Shown here: positions 53,609-62,068 of the stretch, piece after piece
Position numbering within the stretch: position 1 is the first letter of the stretch
Layout of the letters: each line of letters begins with the position of its first letter
From: Streptomyces tagetis
Lineage (GTDB): Bacteria > Actinomycetota > Actinomycetes > Streptomycetales > Streptomycetaceae
DNA length: 64,000 nt
Direction: 5' to 3'
Assembly: GCF_018069565.1 (NCBI RefSeq)
Contig: NZ_JAGPNL010000003.1
Location: 620,001 to 684,000, forward strand
Made by a program: the position numbers and the translations under genes
Notes under the pieces: generated by a model
Told to the model about the DNA's origin: nothing
The model's database searches: none
Seen by the model: the letters and a program-made list of their open reading frames with translations, nothing else

Positions 53609-55113
53609 GCGGGTTGAGTGACATGGACCTTCCGCAGGGATGGGCCTGGGCCCGTCTTGACGAAATCGTAGAGGTACTTGACCATCAGCGAGTCCCGGTC
53701 AGCGCAACGGAGCGGGCACAGCGTCCTGGAGGGGTTCCCTATTACGGAGCCACCGGACAGGTAGGCTGGATCGATACCGCGCTATTCAACGAGGAGCTAG
53801 TACTCCTTGGAGAAGACGGTGTGCAATTCTTTGATGGTCGCAAGTCCAAGGCATACAGAATCTCTGGCCCCTCATGGGTCAATAACCATGCGCATGTCCT
53901 GCGAGTTCGCGAGGGTGTCACACTCAGTCGTTTTGTGGTCCACTACCTGAACAACTTCAACTATGAGGGCTATGTAAATGGAACAACTCGCCTAAAGCTC
54001 ACTAAGTCTTCGATGGCTTCGATCCCAGTCCCTTTGCCTCCGCTCGCGGAGCAGCATCGAATCGTCGAGGCGCTCGAAGCTCACCTCTCCCGCCTCGACG
54101 CAGGCATCGCTGGCATGGTCTTGGCCCAAGCGAAGGCTCAGTCCTTCACTTCAGTGCTGTATGGCCGTGCAGTGTCTGGCGGTCTTAGTCGCCCCGTGCA
54201 CCCTGACGAAGCTGTAGACGAGGCTTTCATCCAAGAAGCCAGCAGCTCACTGGCCGCTCGCCGCTGGAAAGCTGTACCTTGCCTCAACATTCCTGGATAC
54301 ACCCCTCCGGATAATTGGACGACCGTCAGCTTGGGAACTTTGTCCCATGCATCTGGGTACGGCACGTCAGCGAAGTGCGGCTACGATGCTCCAGGCTACC
54401 CTGTTCTGCGTATTCCGAACGTGCAGGGCGGATCGATTGATTTGTCTGACGTCAAGAATGCAATGGATTCTAGCCTCGATCTGAGTAAACTCTTCCTTGA
54501 CCCGGGAGACCTGCTGTTCGTGCGCACGAATGGTAGTCCGAGTCTAATTGGCAGAGTGGGCGTGGTAGAGAAATCGCTACCCTATGCTTTCGCGTCTTAC
54601 CTGATTAGGTTCCGGCTGACGCCAGGTACTGTCGAACCGCGCTGGGTGAAGTTGGTAACGCAAAGTCCGCTCTGGCGCAGAGTAATCGAAAGATATGCCG
54701 CCTCCTCGGCTGGTCAATACAATCTCAGCGCAGAAACCTTGAGTCAGCTTCCTGTGCCGATCCCTCCTCTGGATGTACAGCGCGAGACACTTGAGGCAGT
54801 AGATGCGGCCACAACGGGAGCCATGCGCCTTTCCACTGCCATCGACGCCGCGCTGAGGCAATCAGGCTGCCTGCGAAGCGCATTGTTGCAGCGCGCATTC
54901 ACCGGTTGTCTCGTCTCCCAGGACCCCGCCGACGAGACCGCTTCCGTCCTCCTCGACCGCATTCGCGCCGACCGCGAGGCCCAGCGTGGCAAGTCCAGAC
55001 GGCCCGTCCGCCGCCCCCGTAAGGCGGCTGCCACCGATGACGCACCGCCGGCACCTCCCGCGTCCTCGACTCCCTCGTCCGCCAACGCCGTTCAGCAGGA
55101 GCTTCCCCTGTGA
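53605..55113 (+). CDS. hsdS: Type I restriction-modification specificity subunit S
   Basis: 502 aa. Two target-recognition domains (about 5-180 and 225-400), each ending in a conserved helix region (PLPPLAEQHRIVEALEAHLS and PIPPLDVQRETLEAVDAATT). Base use is less GC-rich in the TRDs (53800-54800) than in hsdR and hsdM, as expected for exchanged recognition domains. The TTG at 53605 overlaps the hsdR stop; the in-frame ATG at 53623 (MDLPQGWAWARL) is an equally likely start. The C-terminal Pro/Ala/Ser tail is unusual but present in some homologues. The target sequence cannot be read from the protein. Confidence 0.93.
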   Translation: MSGLSDMDLPQGWAWARLDEIVEVLDHQRVPVSATERAQRPGGVPYYGATGQVGWIDTALFNEELVLLGEDGVQFFDGRKSKAYRISGPSWVNNHAHVLRVREGVTLSRFVVHYLNNFNYEGYVNGTTRLKLTKSSMASIPVPLPPLAEQHRIVEALEAHLSRLDAGIAGMVLAQAKAQSFTSVLYGRAVSGGLSRPVHPDEAVDEAFIQEASSSLAARRWKAVPCLNIPGYTPPDNWTTVSLGTLSHASGYGTSAKCGYDAPGYPVLRIPNVQGGSIDLSDVKNAMDSSLDLSKLFLDPGDLLFVRTNGSPSLIGRVGVVEKSLPYAFASYLIRFRLTPGTVEPRWVKLVTQSPLWRRVIERYAASSAGQYNLSAETLSQLPVPIPPLDVQRETLEAVDAATTGAMRLSTAIDAALRQSGCLRSALLQRAFTGCLVSQDPADETASVLLDRIRADREAQRGKSRRPVRRPRKAAATDDAPPAPPASSTPSSANAVQQELPL

Positions 55114-56669
55114 CCCCCGCATCCCCCGCCCTGGCACACGCGCAGACCAGCGCCCTGGTCGCCAAGCTCTGGAACTACTGCAATGTCCTCCGGGACAATG
55201 GCCTTTCCACCATCGAATACGTCGAGCAGCTCTCGTACCTGCTCTTCCTCAAGATGGCCGATGAGATCGCCTCCGACCCCTTCACCGAGGAGGAGGCCAA
55301 AACCGTCGTACCTGCTGAGTACGATTGGCAGTCTCTCGCTCGCCTCAAGGGCATCGACCTCGAAGTCCACTACCGCAAAACCCTCGAAGCGCTCGCCAAG
55401 AACCCCGGCACCACCCTCGGCACGATCTTCGCGAAGTCCCAGAACAGGATTACCGAGCCCGCCCTGCTCGAAAAGCTGGTCGTCGAGCTGATCGGCAAGG
55501 AGGACTGGACGATCCAGGGGACGGACCTCAAGGGCGACGCCTACGAAGGTCTGCTTGCCAAGGGCGCGGAGGACACCAAGACCGGCGCCGGCCAGTACTT
55601 CACGCCCCGCGCGCTCATCGACGCCATGGTCGACGTGATGCAACCGGGCCCCGAAGACACGATCACCGACCCGGCCTGCGGTACCGGCGGCTTCCTGATC
55701 GCTGCGCACAGCTACATCCGTAAGCACCACATGCAGCACCTGTCACGGGAACAGCGTCTCGCGCTCGGGTCCGGCAAGATCTGGGGCAACGAACTGGTCA
55801 CCGGCACGGCCCGTCTGGCCGCGATGAACATGCTCCTGCACGGCATCGGTGACGCCGATGGCGATTCGCTCATCACCGTGGGTGACGCGCTTGCCGACAA
55901 GCCTGAGCGCCACGCGTCGCTCGTACTCGCCAATCCGCCCTTTGGCAAGAAGTCTGCGATCACGATCGTCGGCACGGACGGCAAGGCCGAAAAGGAAGAC
56001 ATCTCGTACGAGCGGGACGACTTCCGCGCCACCACCACTAACAAGCAGCTCAACTTCCTGCAGCACATCATGTCGCAGCTGGAGATGAACGGCCGTGCGG
56101 CTATCGTCCTGCCGGACAACGTGCTTTTCGAAGGCGGCGCGGGCGAGAAGGTACGCCGCCGCCTGCTGGAAGAGTTCGATCTGCACACGATCCTCCGCCT
56201 GCCGACCGGCATCTTCTACGCGGGCGGTGTCAAGGCCAACGTCCTGTTCTTCGAGAAGAAGCCGCCCCGCAGCGGGGGCGCCCACAACACCTCGAAACTC
56301 TGGGTCTACGATTTCCGTACCGCCAAGCACTTCACCCTCAAGCAACACCCACTGACCCGCGCGGCTCTTGACGAGTTCATCGAGGCGTACCTGCCGGGTA
56401 AGCCGCGCAGCGAGCGGGTGGAGTCCGAGCGTTTCAAGTCCTTCGACTACGACGAACTCATCGCCCGCGACAAGGTGAATCTGGACATCACCTGGATGAA
56501 GGACCCGGCACTCGACGACGCCGACAGCCTTCTGCCGCCCGAGGTGATCGCCCAGGAGATCGTCGAGGACTTGCAGGCCGCGCTGAGCGAGTTCGCGGCC
56601 ATCGCGGAAGCCCTCGGTGGCGAGGTCTCGGCCGACACCGACGTGATTGAGCCAACTGAGAGTGATTGA
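55110..56669 (+). CDS. hsdM: Type I restriction-modification methyltransferase subunit M
   Basis: 519 aa. An N-terminal HsdM helical domain (LVAKLWNYCNVLRDNGLSTI) is followed by the N6-adenine methyltransferase: motif I DPACGTGGFLIAA, motif IV LANPPFG (N-P-P-F) and GAGQYFTPRALIDAM. With HsdS it methylates adenine at the recognition site. The GTG start overlaps the hsdS stop (GTGA). The product and its two partners form the complete type I complex. Confidence 0.95.
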   Translation: MTPASPALAHAQTSALVAKLWNYCNVLRDNGLSTIEYVEQLSYLLFLKMADEIASDPFTEEEAKTVVPAEYDWQSLARLKGIDLEVHYRKTLEALAKNPGTTLGTIFAKSQNRITEPALLEKLVVELIGKEDWTIQGTDLKGDAYEGLLAKGAEDTKTGAGQYFTPRALIDAMVDVMQPGPEDTITDPACGTGGFLIAAHSYIRKHHMQHLSREQRLALGSGKIWGNELVTGTARLAAMNMLLHGIGDADGDSLITVGDALADKPERHASLVLANPPFGKKSAITIVGTDGKAEKEDISYERDDFRATTTNKQLNFLQHIMSQLEMNGRAAIVLPDNVLFEGGAGEKVRRRLLEEFDLHTILRLPTGIFYAGGVKANVLFFEKKPPRSGGAHNTSKLWVYDFRTAKHFTLKQHPLTRAALDEFIEAYLPGKPRSERVESERFKSFDYDELIARDKVNLDITWMKDPALDDADSLLPPEVIAQEIVEDLQAALSEFAAIAEALGGEVSADTDVIEPTESD

Positions 56670-56742
56670 TCCACAACTGGGTTGCCCCTCCCCCGTCCCG
56701 CCGGAATCCTGAATTCTCAGACCAGCGAGACGGGGGAGTTCC

Positions 56743-57393
56743 ATGCCGGCCGCACAGCCGCAGACGCGCGAGTTCCGGGCGTTCCTGACCAACCTTGAGT
56801 ACGCACGGAAGATGATCGTGGCGGGTCAGAGCCTGGCTGCTTTCCAGTCCCCTGTCATCGACATTGGCGACTTCTACCGGGCCGCCTGGGTACAGGCCGT
56901 CAGCGCCATCGACCACTGGTTCCATGAGGAGCTGTACCGGCGCGTGGCCGAGCTGGCCGCCGAGGACAGCCCTCAAATGCCCTACCAACTGACGAAGTTC
57001 GAGCTGCCCCTGGTCAAGGTGGAGGAAATCCGGCGCGGTACCACCACGCTCGCCGACGCCGTCTCTGAGCATGTCAAGGCGAAGTGGGGCAATGCGGCAC
57101 TGCAAAACCCTCGCAAGATCAGCGAGGCGCTGAAGCTGGTGACGGAAGAGGACATCTGGGCCAAGGCCGCCGTCCAGCTCAATGAGTGGAACCACGGCCG
57201 CACGTCCATGAACGCGCAGACGCTGAAGCAGAAGTACAACTCCATCACTGATCGCCGCAACAGGATCGCCCATGACGCGGACCTGCTAGACGGCGACCTC
57301 AAGCGTCGCCGCCCCATCTCCGACGCCGACGTGACCGATGCGATCGACTGGATCGAGCGAATCGCCCTCGCCATCGCCACTGTGCTGGGATGA
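56743..57393 (+). CDS. HEPN-domain protein associated with type I RM operon
   Basis: 216 aa. RRNRIAHD carries the HEPN RNxxxH motif (R172-H177), preceded by helices TLKQKYNSITD and VQLNEWNHGR; the N-terminal part (FYRAAWVQAVSAIDHWFHEE) is also typical of larger HEPN families. HEPN proteins are RNases that cleave tRNA or mRNA and often guard RM operons by killing the cell if restriction is defeated. It lies 73 bp after hsdM on the same strand. It is the last gene before attR. Confidence 0.82.
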   Translation: MPAAQPQTREFRAFLTNLEYARKMIVAGQSLAAFQSPVIDIGDFYRAAWVQAVSAIDHWFHEELYRRVAELAAEDSPQMPYQLTKFELPLVKVEEIRRGTTTLADAVSEHVKAKWGNAALQNPRKISEALKLVTEEDIWAKAAVQLNEWNHGRTSMNAQTLKQKYNSITDRRNRIAHDADLLDGDLKRRRPISDADVTDAIDWIERIALAIATVLG

Positions 57394-57538
57394 GTCAGCC
57401 ACCGTCATTGCGGCGAAGCCACCGTTCGGAGTTGACGGCAACTCTGACGGCAACGACGGCACACAGACGCACATGATCGCTAACCTCGGCGATCGGATCA
57501 GTAGGCCGCCGGCACTCCTCATCACCTGCTGCCCGATC

Positions 57539-57585
57539 CTACGGATCAGAAGGTTGCAGGTTCGAATCCTGCCGAGTGCACAGCA
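57539..57585 (+). repeat. attR of island 2 (tRNA-Arg 3' remnant)
   Basis: Exact 47-bp copy of 37936-37982, lacking the tRNA 5' half. The original tRNA-Arg terminator follows at 57588. Confidence 0.95.
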
Positions 57586-57587
57586 GA

Positions 57588-57623
57588 CCGGGAACCCTGT
57601 GGAGAGATCCACAGGGTTCCCGG
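57588..57623 (+). terminator. Original chromosomal tRNA-Arg terminator
   Basis: CCGGGAACCCTGTGGA (57588-57603) pairs exactly with TCCACAGGGTTCCCGG (57608-57623), loop GAGA. Confidence 0.88.
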
Positions 57624-57662
57624 TGTTTGTCCTGACGGCGGTGTTCAACAGCCCGCTCGTGA

Positions 57663-58526
57663 TCAGGGGGACCGGGTCGTGAGTGCGGCGAGTTCTCCCA
57701 GGACCCGGGCGGCCGGCGCCGGGTCGGTCAGCCACTTCAGGTGGCTGCCTTCGAGGGTGCGGACGTCGTACGGGTTGTCCGGGGTCAGCGCGTCGCCCTC
57801 GCGGATCAGCCGGTCCTGCAGGGCGAGCGGCAGACTCGCGTCGTCGGCCAGGCGTATGTAGGTCTTCGGGATGCTGCCCCAGGTCGCGGCCTGCGCCCGG
57901 TCCGCGGAGGTGCCGACGTCCAGGTTCTCGTCGGGCTGGAAGGTGTTCAGGAAGGTCAGGAACTCCTCGTCGGTGCCGTCGGCGAGGAAGGCCGCCTTGA
58001 GCGCTGCGAGGGCGTCCGGGTCCGCGGTGCGGAAGTTGACGCGCAGCAGGCCGAGTTCGGCCGGGTTCCCGGCCAGCGCCAGACCCAGTGAAGCGGCGTC
58101 GACGGTGGCCATCTCCGGTTCGGCGTAGTAGTCCGCGACGTCCATGTCGACCGGGCACCAGGACGCGACGTAGACGATGCGGTCGATCAGGTCCGGACGC
58201 GCGTTGGCCGCGGCGGTGGCGGTGGCGCCGCCACGACTGTGCGAGACGAGGACGACCGGCCCGTTTCGCTTGGCACGTTCCAGGATTCCGATCAGGTGCG
58301 CGGCGTTGTCGGCGAGCGTGACACCGCTGATCGAGCCCGGTGTGACGGCGAGATCTTCGAGATCCTGCGGTGCCTGATAGGCGCGCGGATAAGTCGCCGC
58401 GAAACCGTGGCCGGGCAGGTCGACAGCGACCGACCGGTGGCCGAGAAGGCCCAGTTCGGCCTGGAGCGGCGCGAAGGAAAAGGAGTTCGCGAAGGCTCCG
58501 TGAACCAGTACGAACGTCGGTCGCAT
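57663..58526 (-). CDS. Alpha/beta hydrolase
   Basis: 287 aa. The oxyanion segment is VLVHGAFANS, the nucleophile elbow is VVLVSHSRGG (Ser97 in S-H-S-R-G), and the C-terminal EGSHLKW supplies the catalytic His. The cap region is large and hydrophilic. No signal peptide is seen, so it is likely cytoplasmic. Its substrate is unknown; close relatives are annotated as esterases or hydrolases of salicylate-ester type. It is divergent from the LysE gene across a near-palindrome. GGGGAG lies before the ATG at 58526. Confidence 0.85.
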   Translation of the reverse strand: MRPTFVLVHGAFANSFSFAPLQAELGLLGHRSVAVDLPGHGFAATYPRAYQAPQDLEDLAVTPGSISGVTLADNAAHLIGILERAKRNGPVVLVSHSRGGATATAAANARPDLIDRIVYVASWCPVDMDVADYYAEPEMATVDAASLGLALAGNPAELGLLRVNFRTADPDALAALKAAFLADGTDEEFLTFLNTFQPDENLDVGTSADRAQAATWGSIPKTYIRLADDASLPLALQDRLIREGDALTPDNPYDVRTLEGSHLKWLTDPAPAARVLGELAALTTRSP

Positions 58527-58657
58527 CTGTCTCCCCACCGTCTGGCCTCCTGCCTCGGCGAGGAGCCGAGGAGGGGGCACGTCGTCCCGCACCGCCGGCC
58601 CCGGAGAGGCCCCCCGACACCCCGTGGGGAAGGTACGCAGCGAAGATCACCGGTGCA

Positions 58658-58681
58658 ACAGGTATTACCGGCAATACCTGT
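58658..58681. promoter_or_regulatory. 24-bp near-palindromic operator between hydrolase and LysE genes
   Basis: ACAGGTATT (58658-58666) and AATACCTGT (58673-58681) are exact inverted arms around ACCGGC. It lies in the 221-bp divergent promoter, so a single dimeric regulator could control both genes. Confidence 0.68.
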
Positions 58682-58747
58682 GCGAGGCGGCCCGGCGGCG
58701 TGAAGTGCCCGTGGCCCGCCGTGTCCGGCGTGGTGGAGCATGGGGGC

Positions 58748-59371
58748 ATGGTGGTGGAGGTCGTGGCCGGGGTCGGGGTGCTGGCCCTGTTGACGGTGGT
58801 GCCGGGGCCCGACATGGCCGTGGTGACCAAACGGGCCGTCGCGTGGGGGTGGCGGGACGGGCTGCGGACGGTCGGCGGGATCGTCTGCGGGCTGCTCGTC
58901 TGGGGCGTGCTCACCGTGGTCGGGCTGGCGGCCGTGCTCGCCGCGTCGGCCACCGCCTATACGGTGGTGAAGCTGGCCGGCGCCGCCTACCTGGTCTTCC
59001 TCGGCGCGCAGTCGCTGCTCCGGAGCCGACGGGGCCGTGCCGTACCGGCGGCCGTGGCGCGGGCCGGTGCCGCGAAGGGGAGCCCGTGGCGGACCGGGCT
59101 CGTCAGCAACGTCGTCAATCCGAAGATCGCCGTCTTCTACACCGGGCTCCTGCCGACGCTCGCCCCCTCCGGCATGCCCCCGCAGGCCGGGATGGCCCTC
59201 CTCGTGCTGCTGCACGGCGTCCTCACCCTGCTCTGGCTCGGCGGCTACGTGCTGGTGCTGGCGAAGGCCCGGGTCTTCTTCGAACGGCCCGCGGTGCGGC
59301 GGGCGATGGAGCGCCTCACCGGGGTCGTCCTCATCGGGTTCGGGGTCAAGGTCGCCGCGTCCCAGCCGTGA
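58748..59371 (+). CDS. LysE-family transporter
   Basis: 207 aa with about six hydrophobic helices; the opening GVGVLALLTVVPGPDMAVVT is the LysE/RhtB signature with the PGPD motif, and NPKIAVFYTGLLPTL is the second conserved box. These proteins export amino acids and related small molecules by proton exchange. The ATG at 58748 begins at the first helix; a 126-residue in-frame extension upstream overlaps the divergent promoter and is not credible. The ribosome site is weak. Confidence 0.87.
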   Translation: MVVEVVAGVGVLALLTVVPGPDMAVVTKRAVAWGWRDGLRTVGGIVCGLLVWGVLTVVGLAAVLAASATAYTVVKLAGAAYLVFLGAQSLLRSRRGRAVPAAVARAGAAKGSPWRTGLVSNVVNPKIAVFYTGLLPTLAPSGMPPQAGMALLVLLHGVLTLLWLGGYVLVLAKARVFFERPAVRRAMERLTGVVLIGFGVKVAASQP

Positions 59372-59607
59372 CCGTTCCGGGGCCACGTGGGCTGGTCGCC
59401 CGGGGGTGGTTTTCGGGTTCTGGTTCCCGTCCGGGTCTGCCTCGGCCCGGCGCGGGCGGCGGCTGTCGCCGTGCGGGCCGTGGTCGCCGTCCGGGCGTAC
59501 GAGGAACGGGCTGCCGGGAGCTGCCGACGGCGGGGCGCTGCGGGACCGTTGGTGGGCGGCCCCGTTGGCGACCGGCGTTGTCAGTGGCTCCCTCTACTCT
59601 CGGGGTG

Positions 59608-60489
59608 ATGGGACGGGTGTGGACGTGTGCCGGGCTGCGGTGGGCGGAGCGGGGGCCGGAGCTGTGCTGGGTCGGGGGGCGGCGCTCGGCGCTGACCTGG
59701 GGGAAACGGGTGGCCTTCGCGGTCGCCGGGGGAGGTGAGCGGACGTGCAGGGGAGCGCGGGGGCATCCCTGTCCGCTGCGGGCGCCGGTGCCGGGGCGGA
59801 GCACCGGGGCGCGGTGCGAGGAGTGCGCGCGGCTGGAGCGGGCGCACTCGGTGGCCGCCGACACGGTCGCCGACGACCCGCGGCCGTACCGGGTGTACCT
59901 GGCCTGGTTCGGGCCCGGCCTCGTCAAGGTCGGCATCACCGCCGCCGCGCGGGGCCCGGCGCGGCTGCTGGAGCAGGGCGCGGTCTGTTTCACCTGGCTC
60001 GGGGAGGGGCCGCTGATGGCGGCGCGGCGCACCGAGGAGATGCTGCGCGCCGCGCTCGGCGTGCCCGACCGGGTCCCGTACGCCCGCAAGCGCGCCGTGC
60101 GGGGCGCGCTGCCGCTTACGCCGGGAGAGCGGGCGGCGGAGATCGCGGAGCTGCACGCGCGGGCGGTCGCGCTCGCCGGCCGGCCCGAGTCGTTGACGCC
60201 GGAGCCCTTCCGGGCCGTCGACCACGCCGGGGCCTTCCGGCTGGCCGAGGCGGCCGGGGGCCCCGCGGCCGTGGGGGAGGTGGCGGAACTGGTGCCGGGC
60301 GGCGCGGTCGGGGGCGAGTTGCTCGCGGTCGCCGGGCCTGACCTGCACCTGGCGACCGAGCGCGGCACCGTCGTCCTCGACGCGCGGCTCATGCCGGGCT
60401 GGGAACTGGTGCCCGCCGAGGGCCGGCCGTGCACGGTGCCGGTCAGGGAGTTCAAGGAGGCGGGCGGCGTGCAGGACGGGCTGTTCTGA
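59608..60489 (+). CDS. DUF2797-family protein, GIY-YIG-like
   Basis: 293 aa. An N-terminal part with a Cys cluster (CRGARGHPCPLR, ARCEECARLE) precedes YRVYLAWFGPGLVKVGIT, a segment reminiscent of the GIY-YIG nuclease fold with Tyr, Gly and Lys, then a helical domain. The family has no assigned function. No partner gene is adjacent. The ATG at 59608 follows a GGGGTG element; a weak ribosome site makes the start less sure. Confidence 0.8.
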   Translation: MGRVWTCAGLRWAERGPELCWVGGRRSALTWGKRVAFAVAGGGERTCRGARGHPCPLRAPVPGRSTGARCEECARLERAHSVAADTVADDPRPYRVYLAWFGPGLVKVGITAAARGPARLLEQGAVCFTWLGEGPLMAARRTEEMLRAALGVPDRVPYARKRAVRGALPLTPGERAAEIAELHARAVALAGRPESLTPEPFRAVDHAGAFRLAEAAGGPAAVGEVAELVPGGAVGGELLAVAGPDLHLATERGTVVLDARLMPGWELVPAEGRPCTVPVREFKEAGGVQDGLF

Positions 60490-60535
60490 GCCGTACGGTG
60501 GACCCGGCACCGGTCGCCGGGTGATCGTGGACGGC

Positions 60536-61957
60536 ATGAGTGACCACCACACCGTGCCGGTGGGCCCCGGACCGGACGAGGCCCCCGGTCGCCAGGACCG
60601 TCACCCCGTGCCGGTGGGCCCCGGCCCCGATGAGGCTCGCGGACGTCAGGGCCGCCATCCCGTGGCGGTGGGCCCCGGACCGGACGAGGCCCCCGGTCGT
60701 CAGGACCGTCATCCCGTGTCGGTGGGCCCCGGACCGGACGAGGCCCCCGGTCGTCAGGACCGTCATCCCGTGTCGGTGGGCCCCGGCCCCGACGAGGCCC
60801 CCGGTCGTCAGGACCGTCATCCCGTGTCGGTGGGCCCCGGCCCCGACGAGGGTCACGGTCGCCAGGACCGTCATCCCGTGGCGGTGGGCCCAGGACCGGA
60901 CGAGGCCCACGGCCAGGCCCACCGTGCCGTGCCCCGGAGCACGGCCCCCGCCGGCCCCGGCGAAGCACACCGCCACGCCCACCACACCGTGCCCCAGGCC
61001 ACCGGCGGGCGGCCGGTCCCGGGCCGCCCGTGTCACGAACGGACCGGACGCCCCGACGAGGTCCGGCAGGTGCGGGGTTTCTGGGAGGGGCTTGGGCTGC
61101 CCGGACTCGTCGACGTCCACACCCACTTCATGCCCGAGCGCGTGCTGCGCAAGGTCTGGAGGTACTTCGACGCGCTCGGCCCGCTGACCGGCGGCGTCGA
61201 GTGGCCCATCACCTACCGGCACGAGGAGGACGAACGCACCGCGCTCCTGCGGGCGTTCGGCGTACGGGCCTTCACCTCCATGCTGTACCCGCACAAGCCC
61301 GGCATGGCCCGCTGGCTCAACGGCTGGGCCGCCGACTTCGCCCGGCGCACCCCCGACTGCCTGCACACCGCGACCCTCTTCCCCGAGCCGGACGTCGAGG
61401 CGTACGTCCGCGAGGCCGTCGAGGACGGGGCGCGGATCTTCAAGGCGCACGTGCAGGTGGGGGCGTACGACCCGGCCGACGCCCGGCTCGACGCGGCCTG
61501 GGGGCTGCTCGCCGAGGCGGGCGTCCCGGTCGTGATCCACTGCGGCTCCGGGCCCGCCCCCGGCGCGCACACCGGGCCGGGACCCGTCGCGCGGGTGCTG
61601 GCCCGCCATCCCCGGCTGCGGCTGATCGTCGCCCACCTCGGCATGACCGAGTACGAGGAGTTCCTGGAACTGGCCGAGCGGTACCCGGAGGTCCGGCTGG
61701 ACACCACCATGGCGTTCACCGACTTCAGCGAGAAGCTGGCGCCGTTCCCCCGCCGGGCGCTGCCCCGGCTGGCCGCGCTCGGCGACCGGGTCCTGCTCGG
61801 CACCGACTTCCCGAACATCCCCTACCCCTACCCGCACCAACTGCGCGCCCTGGAAAGGCTGGAGCTGGGCGACGCCTGGCTGCGGGCCGTCTGCCACGAC
61901 AACGCCGCCCGGCTCTTCGGCCTGGCCCCCGTCCGGACGGCGCCCGGTGGTGCCTGA
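60536..61957 (+). CDS. Amidohydrolase with N-terminal 54-bp repeat expansion
   Basis: 473 aa from the ATG at 60536. The first 150 or so residues are repeats of an 18-residue unit (VGPGPDEAPGRQDRHPVS, six full copies and a partial). The amidohydrolase-2-type domain starts at about residue 180 with LVDVHTHFMPERV (metal-binding HxH), later VVIHCGSGPAPGAHTG, VAHLGM and LLGTDFPNIPYPYP, all the usual metal ligands. The segment VGPGPDE is likely the ancestral N-terminus multiplied by tandem duplication. The catalytic domain appears intact; the substrate is unknown. An in-frame GTG at 60521 is an alternative start. Confidence 0.84.
   Translation: MSDHHTVPVGPGPDEAPGRQDRHPVPVGPGPDEARGRQGRHPVAVGPGPDEAPGRQDRHPVSVGPGPDEAPGRQDRHPVSVGPGPDEAPGRQDRHPVSVGPGPDEGHGRQDRHPVAVGPGPDEAHGQAHRAVPRSTAPAGPGEAHRHAHHTVPQATGGRPVPGRPCHERTGRPDEVRQVRGFWEGLGLPGLVDVHTHFMPERVLRKVWRYFDALGPLTGGVEWPITYRHEEDERTALLRAFGVRAFTSMLYPHKPGMARWLNGWAADFARRTPDCLHTATLFPEPDVEAYVREAVEDGARIFKAHVQVGAYDPADARLDAAWGLLAEAGVPVVIHCGSGPAPGAHTGPGPVARVLARHPRLRLIVAHLGMTEYEEFLELAERYPEVRLDTTMAFTDFSEKLAPFPRRALPRLAALGDRVLLGTDFPNIPYPYPHQLRALERLELGDAWLRAVCHDNAARLFGLAPVRTAPGGA
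60554..60917 (+). repeat. 54-bp coding minisatellite
   Basis: Six full 54-bp units (60554-60877) and a partial seventh. The copies differ by a few bases, mostly at Pro/Ser/Ala positions (VPV, VAV, VSV), and stay in frame (18 codons). Confidence 0.9.
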
Positions 61958-62068
61958 GCCCGGAGGACGCCCCTGAGGCGGGGACGTCAAGGCAGCGCCC
62001 CCCGTTTCTCAGGGAAATCACAGGATGGCGAAAGAGCCCTCTCAGAGCCTCCCGGCAGCGTGTCCGGC

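Larger units (their letters stand above)
37936..57585. mobile_element. Island 2: pSAM2-like AICE in tRNA-Arg(ACG) with restriction cargo
   Basis: A 19.6-kb element bounded by an exact 47-bp direct repeat (37936-37982, 57539-57585). Its backbone, all on the minus strand, is int, xis, rep, an SpdB-like gene, a small orf, traB and a conserved AICE gene, with a divergent GntR repressor. The cargo is a LysRS-like/ASCH operon with a broken regulator and a type I restriction-modification operon with a HEPN gene. Frameshifts in rep and in the HTH regulator suggest that replication and part of the regulation are lost, while int, xis and traB look intact. Confidence 0.93.

Noticed and set aside
57536..57580. 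Possible second tRNA-Arg gene
   Set aside because: Only the 3' half is present, with no acceptor 5' strand or D-arm; it is the attR copy.
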